DNA of 64,000 bases from Paenibacillus lutrae. Its GTDB lineage: Bacteria > Bacillota > Bacilli > Paenibacillales > NBRC-103111. The notes below the pieces were generated by a model. It worked only from the letters and a program-made list of their open reading frames with translations, did not search any database and was not told the DNA's origin. Positions within the stretch are counted from its first letter, which is position 1. Each line of letters starts with the position of its first letter. Positions 26,671 to 34,527 of the stretch are shown here, piece after piece. The stretch covers positions 285,608 through 349,607 of the forward strand of contig NZ_RHLK01000001.1 of assembly GCF_009757775.1 (NCBI RefSeq). Reading direction: 5' to 3'. The translations under genes and the position numbers were made by a program.

Positions 26671-26919
26671 CCTCATTAAAACATAATATTTATTATGTAA
26701 ACTAGAGTCTCTTCACTACAGACCAAACGAAAAGACGTCCAAATTTCCCGTAATTGAGGATCTTTCTCAGACGTGGGTTAAACGTAGTATATGTTTTTGT
26801 CCTAATACGGCAAACGATATAAGTTCTTGTCACTGACATGCGACAAGAACTTATATCGTTAAAACAAAAAATGCCGCTGCTACGCGACTTTTAAGCATAT
26901 ATGTTCTTGTCATCCGACA
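26671..26919. repeat. IS21-like repeat, long copy 5 (about 249 bp)
   Basis: From CCTCATTAAAACATA to CATCCGACA. It matches 11396-11636 over nearly its whole length, with an extra CCTAATACGGCAAACGATAT block (second sub-terminal repeat) and AAATGCCGCTG in place of AAAAGCCGCTG. Downstream, 26920-27417 has no gene. It contains GAGCGGTAGTATAAAAGATTGCATA, shared with 12922, and the promoter region of the sigma-factor gene. Confidence 0.75.
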
Positions 26920-27417
26920 GTTCATCACATCGCTACTTTGAGCGGTAGTATAAAAGATTGCATATGTTTGAATCCTATAAGACTCGAGTACTGATAAACG
27001 GTCGTTTTTGTTAATGTATTTAAACGAGAATTTTGATAGACTCGCCTGCTTTAACTTATTTAGCGCCTCCCATTTAGGTACGGATTCACTTTAGGCACCG
27101 TTTGTGCTACTTGGAGCCATAACCTAAAATGATTCAAACAAAAATGTGTTGTGAATTTATTCTGCAGCCAGACGTCTCTAGCCCTCAAACTGCGGTAATG
27201 CTACCCAATTGATCTCCTTCACTGAAAACGATTTTCTACCTCCTCACGTTTCCTTGCTCTTTTTTCTTTCAAGTATCTCATTTAACCAGTATTTTAAGCT
27301 TTTGTTGAAACGAGTAATTTCATGGATAGCTCCAGTATTTATTCGGATTGAAGCTTTCCGCTTCATTGCATATAATGAAGGTACTACCCTTCGGGGAGAT
27401 CGTTAAGGGAGGCCGCG

Positions 27418-28374
27418 ATGAACGAGACCGCATTTGACGAACTATTATTTGCAAGCTTGAAGCCGGGCTTAACCTCGTTCTGTTACCGAATGCTAGGCTC
27501 TATGGACGATGCGGACGATGCCGTTCAGGAGACGAGTATTCGGGTCTGGCAGAGCTGGAGCACGTTCAGACAGGATTCCTCGTTCAAAACTTGGGTCTAT
27601 CGGATTGCCTCCAACCTTTGCTTGGACAAGCTGAGACAATCCAAACGCCGCGCGCTTCCCGTTGACCTGTTCGACCCGGCCGTCGCCATCGTCGAGCCGC
27701 GCGACACGCTGCCGGACTCTGCCTGGATCTGGCCGTCTCCCGACTTTGGTGGCAATCCGGAGGATCGGCTCGTCCGCAGAGATACCCTTCAACTGTGCTT
27801 CATCGCTCTCCTGCAGACCTTGCCTCCGCGGCAGCGTGCGGCACTCATTTTGAAGGATGTATTTGAATGGTCCTCCAAGCAGATCGCGGAGACGTTGGCG
27901 ATGTCACCGGCAGCGGTGAACAGCGCCTTGCAAAGAGCCCGAGGGACGATGGACCGGGCGCAGCTTCGCTCGGATGAGCTCAGCAGCATGAACGTTCAAC
28001 CGGAGCAGCAGCTGCTGTCCCGGTATGTGGAGGCCTTCGAGCAATTCGATATTACTGCGCTCGTCGCGTTGTTCCACGAGGAAGGCTGCATGTCGATGCC
28101 GCCCTTCGAGATGTGGATCCGCGGCAAGGAAGATTTGTCCGCCTTCTATTCGCTTACTCGCTGGCATTGCGAAGGTTCGCGATTTGTGTCCATTACGGTG
28201 AATGGCGGTTATCCGGCGTTGGCCCAGTATATGCCTGGCAAAGAGGGCTCTGGCCTGATACCCTGGGGCATCCACGTCATCGAAACCAAAGAAAATCAAA
28301 TCCTGCACGTTCAAAACTTCATTCATACGCCATTATTTTCGCGATTTGGGCTGCCTGAGCGAATTGACCAATGA
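27418..28374 (+). CDS. ECF sigma factor with SnoaL-like C-terminal domain
   Basis: 318 residues; GGGAGG 8 nt upstream of ATG. Sigma region 2 (LTSFCYRMLGSMDDADDAVQ, YRIASNLCLDKLRQ) and region 4 (LPPRQRAALILKDVFEWSSK, IAETLAMSPAAVNSALQRAR) are clear. Residues 200-310 (SRYVEAFEQFDITALVALFH, EGCMSMPPFEMWIRG) form a SnoaL/NTF2-like extension, as in the TIGR02960-type sigma factors. There is no anti-sigma gene nearby. The C-terminal domain usually takes that regulatory role. The next gene, an SRPBCC protein, is probably in the same unit. Confidence 0.9.
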   Translation: MNETAFDELLFASLKPGLTSFCYRMLGSMDDADDAVQETSIRVWQSWSTFRQDSSFKTWVYRIASNLCLDKLRQSKRRALPVDLFDPAVAIVEPRDTLPDSAWIWPSPDFGGNPEDRLVRRDTLQLCFIALLQTLPPRQRAALILKDVFEWSSKQIAETLAMSPAAVNSALQRARGTMDRAQLRSDELSSMNVQPEQQLLSRYVEAFEQFDITALVALFHEEGCMSMPPFEMWIRGKEDLSAFYSLTRWHCEGSRFVSITVNGGYPALAQYMPGKEGSGLIPWGIHVIETKENQILHVQNFIHTPLFSRFGLPERIDQ

Positions 28375-28434
28375 ATTTCGTCATTGGCTTACGTCTATAT
28401 CATTGAACGACGAATATCATAAGAGAGGTGTCTA

Positions 28435-28860
28435 ATGGAAACGAGTCAACCGAAGAAAGTAACCGTGCAAGCCGTCATTCAAGCCCCTGTCGAGAAGGTA
28501 TGGCGTTATTGGACCGAACCGGATCACATCACGAAGTGGAATCAAGCGTCCGAGGACTGGCATGCGCCGAGAGCCGAAAACGATCAGCGGGTCGGTGGCA
28601 AGTTTCTGACACGGATGGAAGCGAAGGATGGCAGCATGGGGTTTGATTTTGGCGGCGTCTACGATGTCGTGAATCGGCATGAGGCGATCGGCTACACCAT
28701 GGAAGACGGAAGAAGAGTGGATATTGCTTTCGTCGATCAAGGGAATGAGACGAAGGTCATTGAAACGTTCGACGCGGAAAGCTCCAATCCCGTCGAGTTC
28801 CAGCAAGCAGGCTGGCAAGCGATCATGGACAATTTCAAAGCCTATACCGAACAAAACTAA
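28435..28860 (+). CDS. SRPBCC-family (AHSA1-like) protein
   Basis: 141 residues with the typical opening VTVQAVIQAPVEKVWRYWTE PD followed by HITKWNQASEDWHAP, and an RVGGKF...DFGGVYDVV helix-grip fold. AGAGAGG upstream. Members bind small hydrophobic ligands or act like Aha1; several in Bacillota sit next to ECF sigma factors, as here (60 nt downstream). Ligand unknown. The transcript ends at the hairpin at 28874. Confidence 0.88.
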   Translation: METSQPKKVTVQAVIQAPVEKVWRYWTEPDHITKWNQASEDWHAPRAENDQRVGGKFLTRMEAKDGSMGFDFGGVYDVVNRHEAIGYTMEDGRRVDIAFVDQGNETKVIETFDAESSNPVEFQQAGWQAIMDNFKAYTEQN

Positions 28861-28873
28861 TCATCGCGAAGAA

Positions 28874-28907
28874 GACGCCTGGGAAGAAGCCCGGCGTCTT
28901 TCTTTTT
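28874..28907 (+). terminator. Terminator after the SRPBCC gene
   Basis: GACGCCTGGG and CCCGGCGTC arms with a loop of about five bases, then TTTCTTTTT. It ends the sigma-SRPBCC transcript and faces the VOC gene. Confidence 0.85.
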
Positions 28908-28939
28908 GAACCCTAGTACGAGCGTGCTCTCCGTTAGCC

Positions 28940-29356
28940 TTAACTTTGTGCCGCATCTATGTTCATATAGTTAATGGCCCACAGATGGCCGTCCAAGTCC
29001 ACGAAGCCCCAATGATACATGAACCCATGATCTTCAGGTTCAGCGTGCAATTTCCCGCCCATGGAGACCGCGGTATTCACGATTTCATCGACCTTTTCCC
29101 GGCTCTCAAAGGCCAAGGCGATCGTCATCTGCGCATACTTGCTCGTATCGACGGTTTCCTTCTCCGTGAGCGTATTAAAGAATGCTTGATTGATCAGCAT
29201 GACCTGCAGGTTGTCGCCGATCACGATGGCTACCGAATTCTCGTTCTCGGGGAATTGCGGGTTGAGCTCGAATCCGATTCCGGTGAAGAACGCTTTGGAT
29301 TGTTCTACGTTTTTTACAGGCAGGTTGAAGCTCGTGAATGCGGACGTTAATGCCAT
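28940..29356 (-). CDS. VOC-family (glyoxalase/bleomycin-resistance fold) protein
   Basis: 138 residues from ATG 29356, with GAGGTG 9 nt upstream (TTG 29362 possible). The paired beta-alpha-beta-beta-beta fold is clear: FTSFNLPVKNVEQSKAFFTG IGFELNPQF, then EDHGFMYHWGFVDLDGHLWA at the C-terminus. This subgroup is often annotated as a lactoylglutathione-lyase-like protein; metal ligands and substrate are not certain. A stand-alone gene. Confidence 0.88.
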   Translation of the reverse strand: MALTSAFTSFNLPVKNVEQSKAFFTGIGFELNPQFPENENSVAIVIGDNLQVMLINQAFFNTLTEKETVDTSKYAQMTIALAFESREKVDEIVNTAVSMGGKLHAEPEDHGFMYHWGFVDLDGHLWAINYMNIDAAQS

Positions 29357-29663
29357 TTTCAAAACACCTCTTCGTAAAATTAGTTTGTGTTCATTGATGC
29401 CTTCGTTTATATAGACGACATCCGATCCGGAAATTCATCGGTCTCATGGATTCGGAAGCGTAAATTTTGAAAAATAACTTGGTATTGAGTTCGGATACCC
29501 GCCATTCCCGTAAGGTTGCTTATTCTTATTGTGCAGGGATAAAGATTGAACCTCTTTAAAAAGGAGTTCGTCTGAATATATGACAATTAAAGGGTTAGTA
29601 TCGAGTGTCAGAACAGGGGTTCTTGTTAAATATTCACTAACTACTAAAGAGAAGGAACCTACT

Positions 29664-29792
29664 TTACGGGAACCTAAATAAGTTCTTGTCCAAATACGGC
29701 TATCACTGACTTGTGACAAGAACTTATATCGCTAAAATAAAAAAAGCCGCTGCTACGCGACTTTTAAGCATATATGTTCTTGTCATCTGACA
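29664..29792. repeat. IS21-like repeat, copy 6
   Basis: AAGTTCTTGTCCAAATACGG, then CACTGACTTGTGACAAGAAC, the GCCGCTGCTACGCGACTTTT core and the terminal TTGTCATCTGACA. It lies 33 bp from the 3' end of the DUF1259 gene. An open frame crossing it (29444-29719, minus) has no ribosome site and I do not count it as a gene. Confidence 0.75.
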
Positions 29793-29824
29793 GTTTGGAT
29801 ACAAATCGGTTATCATAAAAGGCT

Positions 29825-30232
29825 TTATTTTTTAGGAAGTATTCCAACTGCTCTTGCAGCAGCCGCGCTTTTTTCAACAAATGCAACTGGATTATCAATT
29901 GATTCCCAGTGGATATATTTGAATGGATTGCTCTGGAAAAGCCAGTGGTTATGAATTGCAGTGATTTTGATACCACGCTTACGTAATTCTGAAACAAAAG
30001 GATTGATTTCACTTTCTAATATAACTGTTTCCCCCAAGTTTAGCGTGCGTCCGCGGGAATCAGAAGATTCTACCGATAATGCAAATGGTAATGTTAATGG
30101 GGATCTACTCCGTCGACCAAGAATCTTAACATTTAAATTCCGTAAAGTTTGGACAACGCAAGCTGGTTGAGTTGACGCTACCTGGCCACCAATAATTTTT
30201 GCTAAACGTGCACACAAAGCTTTGTTAATCAT
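29825..30232 (-). CDS. DUF1259-type protein (LppY/LpqO family)
   Basis: 135 residues from ATG 30232, with GGGGAGG and a perfect 8-nt spacing. Recognised by CARLAKIIGGQVAST, then LPFALSVESSDSRGRTLNLG ETVILESEINPF, and AIHNHWLFQSNPFKYIHWES, with the conserved HNH-like HxHW patch. Family members have one or two such domains; this is a single-domain cytosolic form without a signal peptide. Biochemical role unknown. Flanked on both sides by IS21-like repeats (29664 and 30433). Confidence 0.8.
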   Translation of the reverse strand: MINKALCARLAKIIGGQVASTQPACVVQTLRNLNVKILGRRSRSPLTLPFALSVESSDSRGRTLNLGETVILESEINPFVSELRKRGIKITAIHNHWLFQSNPFKYIHWESIDNPVAFVEKSAAAARAVGILPKK

Positions 30233-30432
30233 ATTAAATACCTCCCCTATTAATTTAACGAACAATATAGATTATGATTACAATTTTATTTTGACAGGAT
30301 CATTTGATAGGAGATAATAGTATATTATTAAATGGTTGTAAGGCTGTTGTCACGGTGTCAAAAATGGATTGCTTGCCAAGAGGGCGTATCCTTTTCCGTA
30401 AGCTGTTTTCATAACAATGTATTGAGAATATT

Positions 30433-30551
30433 TTCAATTACGGTTAACGATATAAGTTCTTGTCACTGTCTGTGACAAGAACTTATATCGTTAAAATAAA
30501 AAAAGCCGCTGCTACGCGACTTTTAAGCATATATGTTCTTGTCATCCGACA
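30433..30551. repeat. IS21-like repeat, copy 7
   Basis: CAATTACGGTTAACGATATA, then AAGTTCTTGTCACTGTCTGT GACAAGAAC, A-rich spacer, GCCGCTGCTACGCGACTTTT core, end ATCCGACA. With copy 6 it brackets the DUF1259 gene in the same orientation. Confidence 0.75.
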
Positions 30552-30903
30552 CGATCCGTCGTTGCTCGGGTACCGGTTTGATTCTCTTTTATACATTATC
30601 TGCAGGACGATTTGATTCCGTACATTAGGATCCCCGCCAAGGAGCCAGCTGCACAGAAACATCAACCAGTGCAAAAGCCTGATCAAGTCCTCCTCGGCGA
30701 GACAACTGGGAAACCAGAGACGATTACAATCGCCTCTTTGCAAGACCCCGATACCCGTCAAAGCACACCTTCGTTCGCGGTTCTTGGAAGTTGAATGAGG
30801 CCTTCAGTTTCCATTTCAAGTCTCTTGAAACAGGTGGGTAACCCCTTACCTAAGAATGAGAAAACGGCATTATAAATTGATTATGGAAGCCGTCACCAAG
30901 CGG
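30552..30903. other. Gap without a convincing gene
   Basis: 350 bp. The plus strand has an open patch from 30612 (MIPYIRIPAKEPAAQKHQPV...) of 60 codons without a ribosome site. It may be a remnant of a Pro/Gln-rich protein. Otherwise nothing is seen. Confidence 0.3.
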
Positions 30904-31812
30904 TTAAATCACGGCTGTTGCGCAGTAAGCGTTGTTGTCATCGTCGACGTACCCATATACGAGCAAGTTGTCCCGGACAGCCAAGGCAGTACGATATCCC
31001 TCGGCGATTCGCTTGGGCTCCGAGTCCCAGTTAATGACAAACGTCTCTTCATGAACTTGTCCCGAACGGAAATAGATGGAGCTGCCCTTCTGGTACATCA
31101 GATAGACCCTTCCTTTATCATCAAGGGCTACGGACGGAAACATGCCTTCCATGCTCGTTTCGAAGGCTTGATAGTTGAGTGTCCCTCCCGAAACAAGCGC
31201 AGTGGCAATCACCATGTTTGAATCAAACAGATTGTTTGAGAAAAAGGCGGATACCATCAAATGTTTGTTGTTTAAGGCAAATCTCGGTGAGATCGCCCTC
31301 ATTCCCGTCGGCAGGTCGTGAACACTTCCCCACTGTACGACATTCCCTACTATGGAACCGACCAAATAATGCAGCAGCATAAGATGGCTGTCGGTCTGGA
31401 AAAGCGCCACTACTGTGCCTTCATTATTGATACGGATACAGGGATTGCCTCCTCCGTAGGTGTCATCATCCATACCAACTCTTATCGATTTCTTGTAGTC
31501 GATGCCGTTCTTATTCGCCGTTCCGGTATGATACCACATCTGTGTCGTGAAAGGGCCGTCCGATTCGTGAATTTCAAGAAGCTTGCCGCTTCCGCTTACC
31601 GCAATGGACGGATCCATACCGTCGTCGTAAGTATTGGGATTGTCGCTCCACCGGAGCTGGTTATCCGCTCCCGGCACTCCATAGCTGCTCATCAAACTGC
31701 TGCTGCGGCGGGCCAACCATGCGGCAACCACCGTGTAATCGGGTGCGATCGCGAGATCAAGGCTTGCTGCTCCGCTTGCAAATTTTTTGGCTTCGGACAA
31801 AGAAATAGACAT
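30904..31812 (-). CDS. Probable beta-propeller protein of unknown function
   Basis: 302 residues; AAGGGGA nine bases upstream of ATG 31812. No signal peptide. Repeated blades can be seen, each with an aspartate/glycine turn and a Val-rich strand: DPSIAVSGSGKLLEIHES, NPCIRINNEGTVVALFQTD, SPRFALNNKHLMVSAFFSN, FPSVALDDKGRVYLMYQKGS. This spacing (about 45-60 residues) resembles sialidase-like or lectin-like propellers. Catalytic residues are not evident. I do not recognise a named family; sugar binding would be a guess. Confidence 0.7.
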   Translation of the reverse strand: MSISLSEAKKFASGAASLDLAIAPDYTVVAAWLARRSSSLMSSYGVPGADNQLRWSDNPNTYDDGMDPSIAVSGSGKLLEIHESDGPFTTQMWYHTGTANKNGIDYKKSIRVGMDDDTYGGGNPCIRINNEGTVVALFQTDSHLMLLHYLVGSIVGNVVQWGSVHDLPTGMRAISPRFALNNKHLMVSAFFSNNLFDSNMVIATALVSGGTLNYQAFETSMEGMFPSVALDDKGRVYLMYQKGSSIYFRSGQVHEETFVINWDSEPKRIAEGYRTALAVRDNLLVYGYVDDDNNAYCATAVI

Positions 31813-32068
31813 TCTACAAAATCCCCTTAAATTTGAATGGCAACCGTTTTATTCATACATGTAGTTATCACTGGATGAATAAGATATTTATCGGTTTTTT
31901 GTCGTAATTTCGTAGATGTTTTTTGTAAAAAACAATTCGAAAGAAAAAGGAGCTCTGTCAGCGGAATTTACTTTACAATAGGAAAGCATAGTTTTCATGC
32001 ACATAGAGTAGAGAGAATTTTTATGCAATTGATTAAGGTGGGATTCCCCTTATGGAAAAAACGCCGAG

Positions 32069-32190
32069 CTGAAGAGATATTACTTTCTTCAACTAAGGGA
32101 TGAACAGGAAGACGATGATAGTAACGATTTTCGCCTGGACGGATGCGGCTGCATCGTCGATCTCGAAGCGGGAGATAACGTCCGCGTCCC
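32069..32190 (+). pseudogene. C-terminal fragment cut off by an IS-like end
   Basis: About 40 codons in frame: YYFLQLRDEQEDDDSNDFRL followed by DGCGCIVDLEAGDNVRV. The last strand resembles the closing strand of TNF/C1q-like or BclA-type jelly-roll domains (LEAGDxVRV). It stops exactly where the IS21-like repeat begins at 32191. There is no start codon or upstream reading frame, so it is a relic. The rest of 31813-32068 shows no gene. Confidence 0.35.
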
Positions 32191-32335
32191 CTCAATTACG
32201 GGAAACAATATAAGTTCTTGTCCCAATACGGTAAACGATATAAGTTCTTGTCACTGACTTGGGACAAGAACTTATATCGTTAAAAAAAGCCGCTTCTACG
32301 CGACTTTTAGGCATACATGTTCTTGACATCCTACA
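32191..32335. repeat. IS21-like repeat, copy 8 with two sub-terminal repeats
   Basis: CTCAATTACGGGAAACAATA, AAGTTCTTGTCCCAATACGG and AAGTTCTTGTCACTGACTTG give two copies of the TAAGTTCTTGTC block 32 bp apart. The mirrored GACAAGAACTTATATCG, the core CGCTTCTACGCGAC and the end GACATCCTACA follow. One base of the core and three of the end have drifted. It separates two truncated genes. Confidence 0.75.
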
Positions 32336-32538
32336 GCAATCCCGGAATGTGTTTTAAGCGTTCGGTTCGCTTGATTCCTATCATGGTTAAAACTGAGATG
32401 AATACGGCCACCGCATAATCGTCGCCTGAAATGACTTTGTTAGGGCAAAGGTACCAAAATCGATCCCAACATAACCAGCCCCAAAAGCCTCTGGATAAAC
32501 TCCTCTTGCTGCTTTGCTTTACTCTTTCTTCGTGCCAT
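32336..32538 (-). pseudogene. Broken gene for a small-membrane-anchored, possibly restriction-nuclease-like protein
   Basis: Starts at ATG 32538 with GGGGGA upstream: MARRKSKAKQQEEFIQRLLG then LVMLGSILV. The frame then shifts at least twice, giving FALTKSFQATIM and AVAVFISVLTMIGIKRTERL in other frames. It is cut at 32335 by the IS-like repeat. The N-terminus with a charged start and a membrane pair resembles Bacillota Mrr-like restriction endonucleases, whose catalytic domain would lie downstream and is gone. The family call is tentative; the breakage is clear. Confidence 0.5.
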
Positions 32539-32624
32539 TGTAAATCCCCCATAGCGTGCAATCCCTCAATTCGACAGAGGGGACTTTATTCCTGCAAGAA
32601 GAAAAGTTACAATGTCATCCTAAT

Positions 32625-33650
32625 TTAAGGTTGAACGAATGAATCCACCATCCACTTGGAAAATGTCTCTTTCTCTTCAAATTGTGGATAATGAGCAGAT
32701 TGCTCGTATGTTATAAATTCCTTTGAACTCGCTTCAATTTGATCGAAGTATGCTTTGGCCGATTTTGCGGAAGTCATGTAATCATACTGTCCCATGATAA
32801 AATACACGGGTACCTCTAGTTTCGTAACGATTGCAGGCAGAGGCTCTGCAAGGGCTTGCTGAATTAAAATGCCTTGTGAGTAAGCTGCACCACGGTTATA
32901 ACGGATGCGATCTAACAAGTTATACTCAGGTCCAAACCATAACCCCTGTTCCATATCCGCCTCAGCATCGATCAGTCTTGCGGCACCTCCATATTTGTGA
33001 ACATATTGGCGAGGTACTAACGCCGTGCCGTTTCGGACTTGTTCGGTTAACCCTTGCAAATATTGAACGTCGGTCGTATTACCGCTTTGTTTCGCTTGAT
33101 CAATCACATAATTCAAACTATCCCATTCACTATCAACAATATTAGACACCTGTCCGATGCCAATATAAGCTTCATATTTATCAGGAGCTTGCTGTGCCGC
33201 CTGTATGCCAATATACGTTCCGGAGGAATGTCCGGCGAGGATGACCTTCTCTTGATTCAAACGAGCCGAAATGTAATCCGTCAAAATCAATAAATCCTCC
33301 ACTAATAGATCTGTCGAAAGATTGGAATATTCCTCTCCAAAGTGATAAGATTTGCCGCTGGCTCGTTGGTCATATCGGACAACCGTAAAGTCCTTCTCCA
33401 GCAGGTCTTGGTACTTGGTGGCATAGGGGATTTCTGAAACCGCCGGACCTCCGTGTACAAAAATAACAACCGGATTGCTCTTATCCTGACCTCGTATCAG
33501 AAGTTCATGACCTGTGCCATTAATTTCGACTTGCTCAAGTATGCTTATGCTGTTTTTGCCCTCTAGCTTGGGTGTCCAAGTGGGAAAAAACAACGCTAAC
33601 CCAACAAGCAATAGAATAGCTGCCCCCGAATATACCAACATCCTTCTCAC
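32625..33650 (-). CDS. Alpha/beta hydrolase, prolyl-aminopeptidase-like, membrane-anchored
   Basis: 341 residues. N-terminal anchor (MLVYSGAAILLLVGLALFF). Oxyanion loop VIFVHGGPAVSE (HGGP, typical of proline iminopeptidase-type hydrolases), VVRYDQRASGKS, nucleophile in AGHSSGTYIG, and a late His in QSAHYPQF. It is probably an extracytoplasmic hydrolase of small peptides or esters. Stands alone; upstream 33651-33762 holds its promoter region only. Confidence 0.88.
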   Translation of the reverse strand: MRRMLVYSGAAILLLVGLALFFPTWTPKLEGKNSISILEQVEINGTGHELLIRGQDKSNPVVIFVHGGPAVSEIPYATKYQDLLEKDFTVVRYDQRASGKSYHFGEEYSNLSTDLLVEDLLILTDYISARLNQEKVILAGHSSGTYIGIQAAQQAPDKYEAYIGIGQVSNIVDSEWDSLNYVIDQAKQSGNTTDVQYLQGLTEQVRNGTALVPRQYVHKYGGAARLIDAEADMEQGLWFGPEYNLLDRIRYNRGAAYSQGILIQQALAEPLPAIVTKLEVPVYFIMGQYDYMTSAKSAKAYFDQIEASSKEFITYEQSAHYPQFEEKETFSKWMVDSFVQP

Positions 33651-33762
33651 CTTTTTGATAATCTCACCTCATTAATAAGAATAGTTTTCTTAAATCAAAT
33701 CTTACTCTCATTAACAAAATTTAACATCTGCCTTACGAAGTAAGTCCAGCGAATGATTACTT

Positions 33763-33879
33763 CTAGGACGCCTTTGCTGCCCTCTCCACCCACTTCTCAC
33801 GTAAAGCTATCAAGTCCTCGACAAAGAATCTTCGCAGATTGGGTCTTCTTCTCAAGGCCAGCGGGTTAGCTGCCTTCAT
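33763..33879 (-). CDS. Small basic protein coupled to the gene upstream (tentative)
   Basis: 38 residues (MKAANPLALRRRPNLRRFFV...). Its ATG overlaps the stop of the 75-residue membrane protein in an ATGA arrangement, which suggests translational coupling. Rich in Arg, no membrane segment. It may be a real short protein or the start of a lost gene. No family recognised. Confidence 0.3.
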   Translation of the reverse strand: MKAANPLALRRRPNLRRFFVEDLIALREKWVERAAKAS

Positions 33880-34103
33880 GTAATCAGCACCAGAAGGACG
33901 ACAATAATAATCATCGCTAGTACCCCCATATATACGGGGATCTTAATTTGAGAGACCCCAGATCTATCCATTATATAATCTAATGCAATGAGGACGAGCG
34001 TCCCTATCACTATTCCCCAGACGGGATCGACGTCGATATAAAAATAAGCCAAGGTGAACACCGCTATAAAGAAAAGAAAGTTTAAAGGATAGCGTACACT
34101 CAA
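33876..34103 (-). CDS. Small membrane protein of unknown function
   Basis: 75 residues with three hydrophobic stretches: FLFFIAVFTLAYFYI, WGIVIGTLVLIALDYIM and VYMGVLAMIIIVVLLVLIT. GGGAGGAGG upstream of the ATG. Probably an inner-membrane protein; no motif. It ends in an ATGA overlap with the next small frame. Confidence 0.6.
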   Translation of the reverse strand: MSVRYPLNFLFFIAVFTLAYFYIDVDPVWGIVIGTLVLIALDYIMDRSGVSQIKIPVYMGVLAMIIIVVLLVLIT

Positions 34104-34196
34104 TAATTTACCTCCTCCCTGGTGTTTAAAATTATATACTAAAATATACCTAAAATTCCTAACGAATGTAAATTCGATGAGTGTTTTTTCTATAAC

Positions 34197-34440
34197 TTAG
34201 TAATAAAGCCCGTAACGTTGAAGGATTTCGTCCGGAACTCTGGTTCCTGTCCCATAGTATTGTATCTCGATTGGCGTCTGGTAGCTTGAATTCGAATATC
34301 TGACAGATGCGTTCGTGTATTGGTTATTGGAAATTATTTGTGTCTTCGCCTTTGTCGAAGGAAAACAAAGTATTAGACTGACCCTCAAATTAGAAACACC
34401 GACAACCTGGACAGGAAAATAAAGTCCTAGACTGTCGCTG
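34197..34440 (-). pseudogene. Unrecognised coding remnant
   Basis: An open frame of about 80 codons without a usable start: LYFPVQVVGVSNLRVSLILC, then YTNASVRYSNSSYQTPIEIQ and RVPDEILQRYGLYY before the stop. A stop codon closes it upstream at about 34444. Composition is coding-like. I do not recognise the family. Confidence 0.35.
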
Positions 34441-34527
34441 TTTTATTAAACTAACGTTTCCCATCAGCTTAGAGATGTGCGAGTTCGAACTGTCACATAA
34501 AAGATGACAGAAATTCGAAGATTACCC

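Noticed and set aside
29444-29719. 91-codon minus-strand open frame
   Set aside because: It runs through the IS21-like repeat, has no ribosome site, and its composition is not coding-like.
30483-30761. 92-codon minus-strand open frame near repeat copy 7
   Set aside because: It translates the repeat core itself; the hydrophobic look comes from non-coding sequence.
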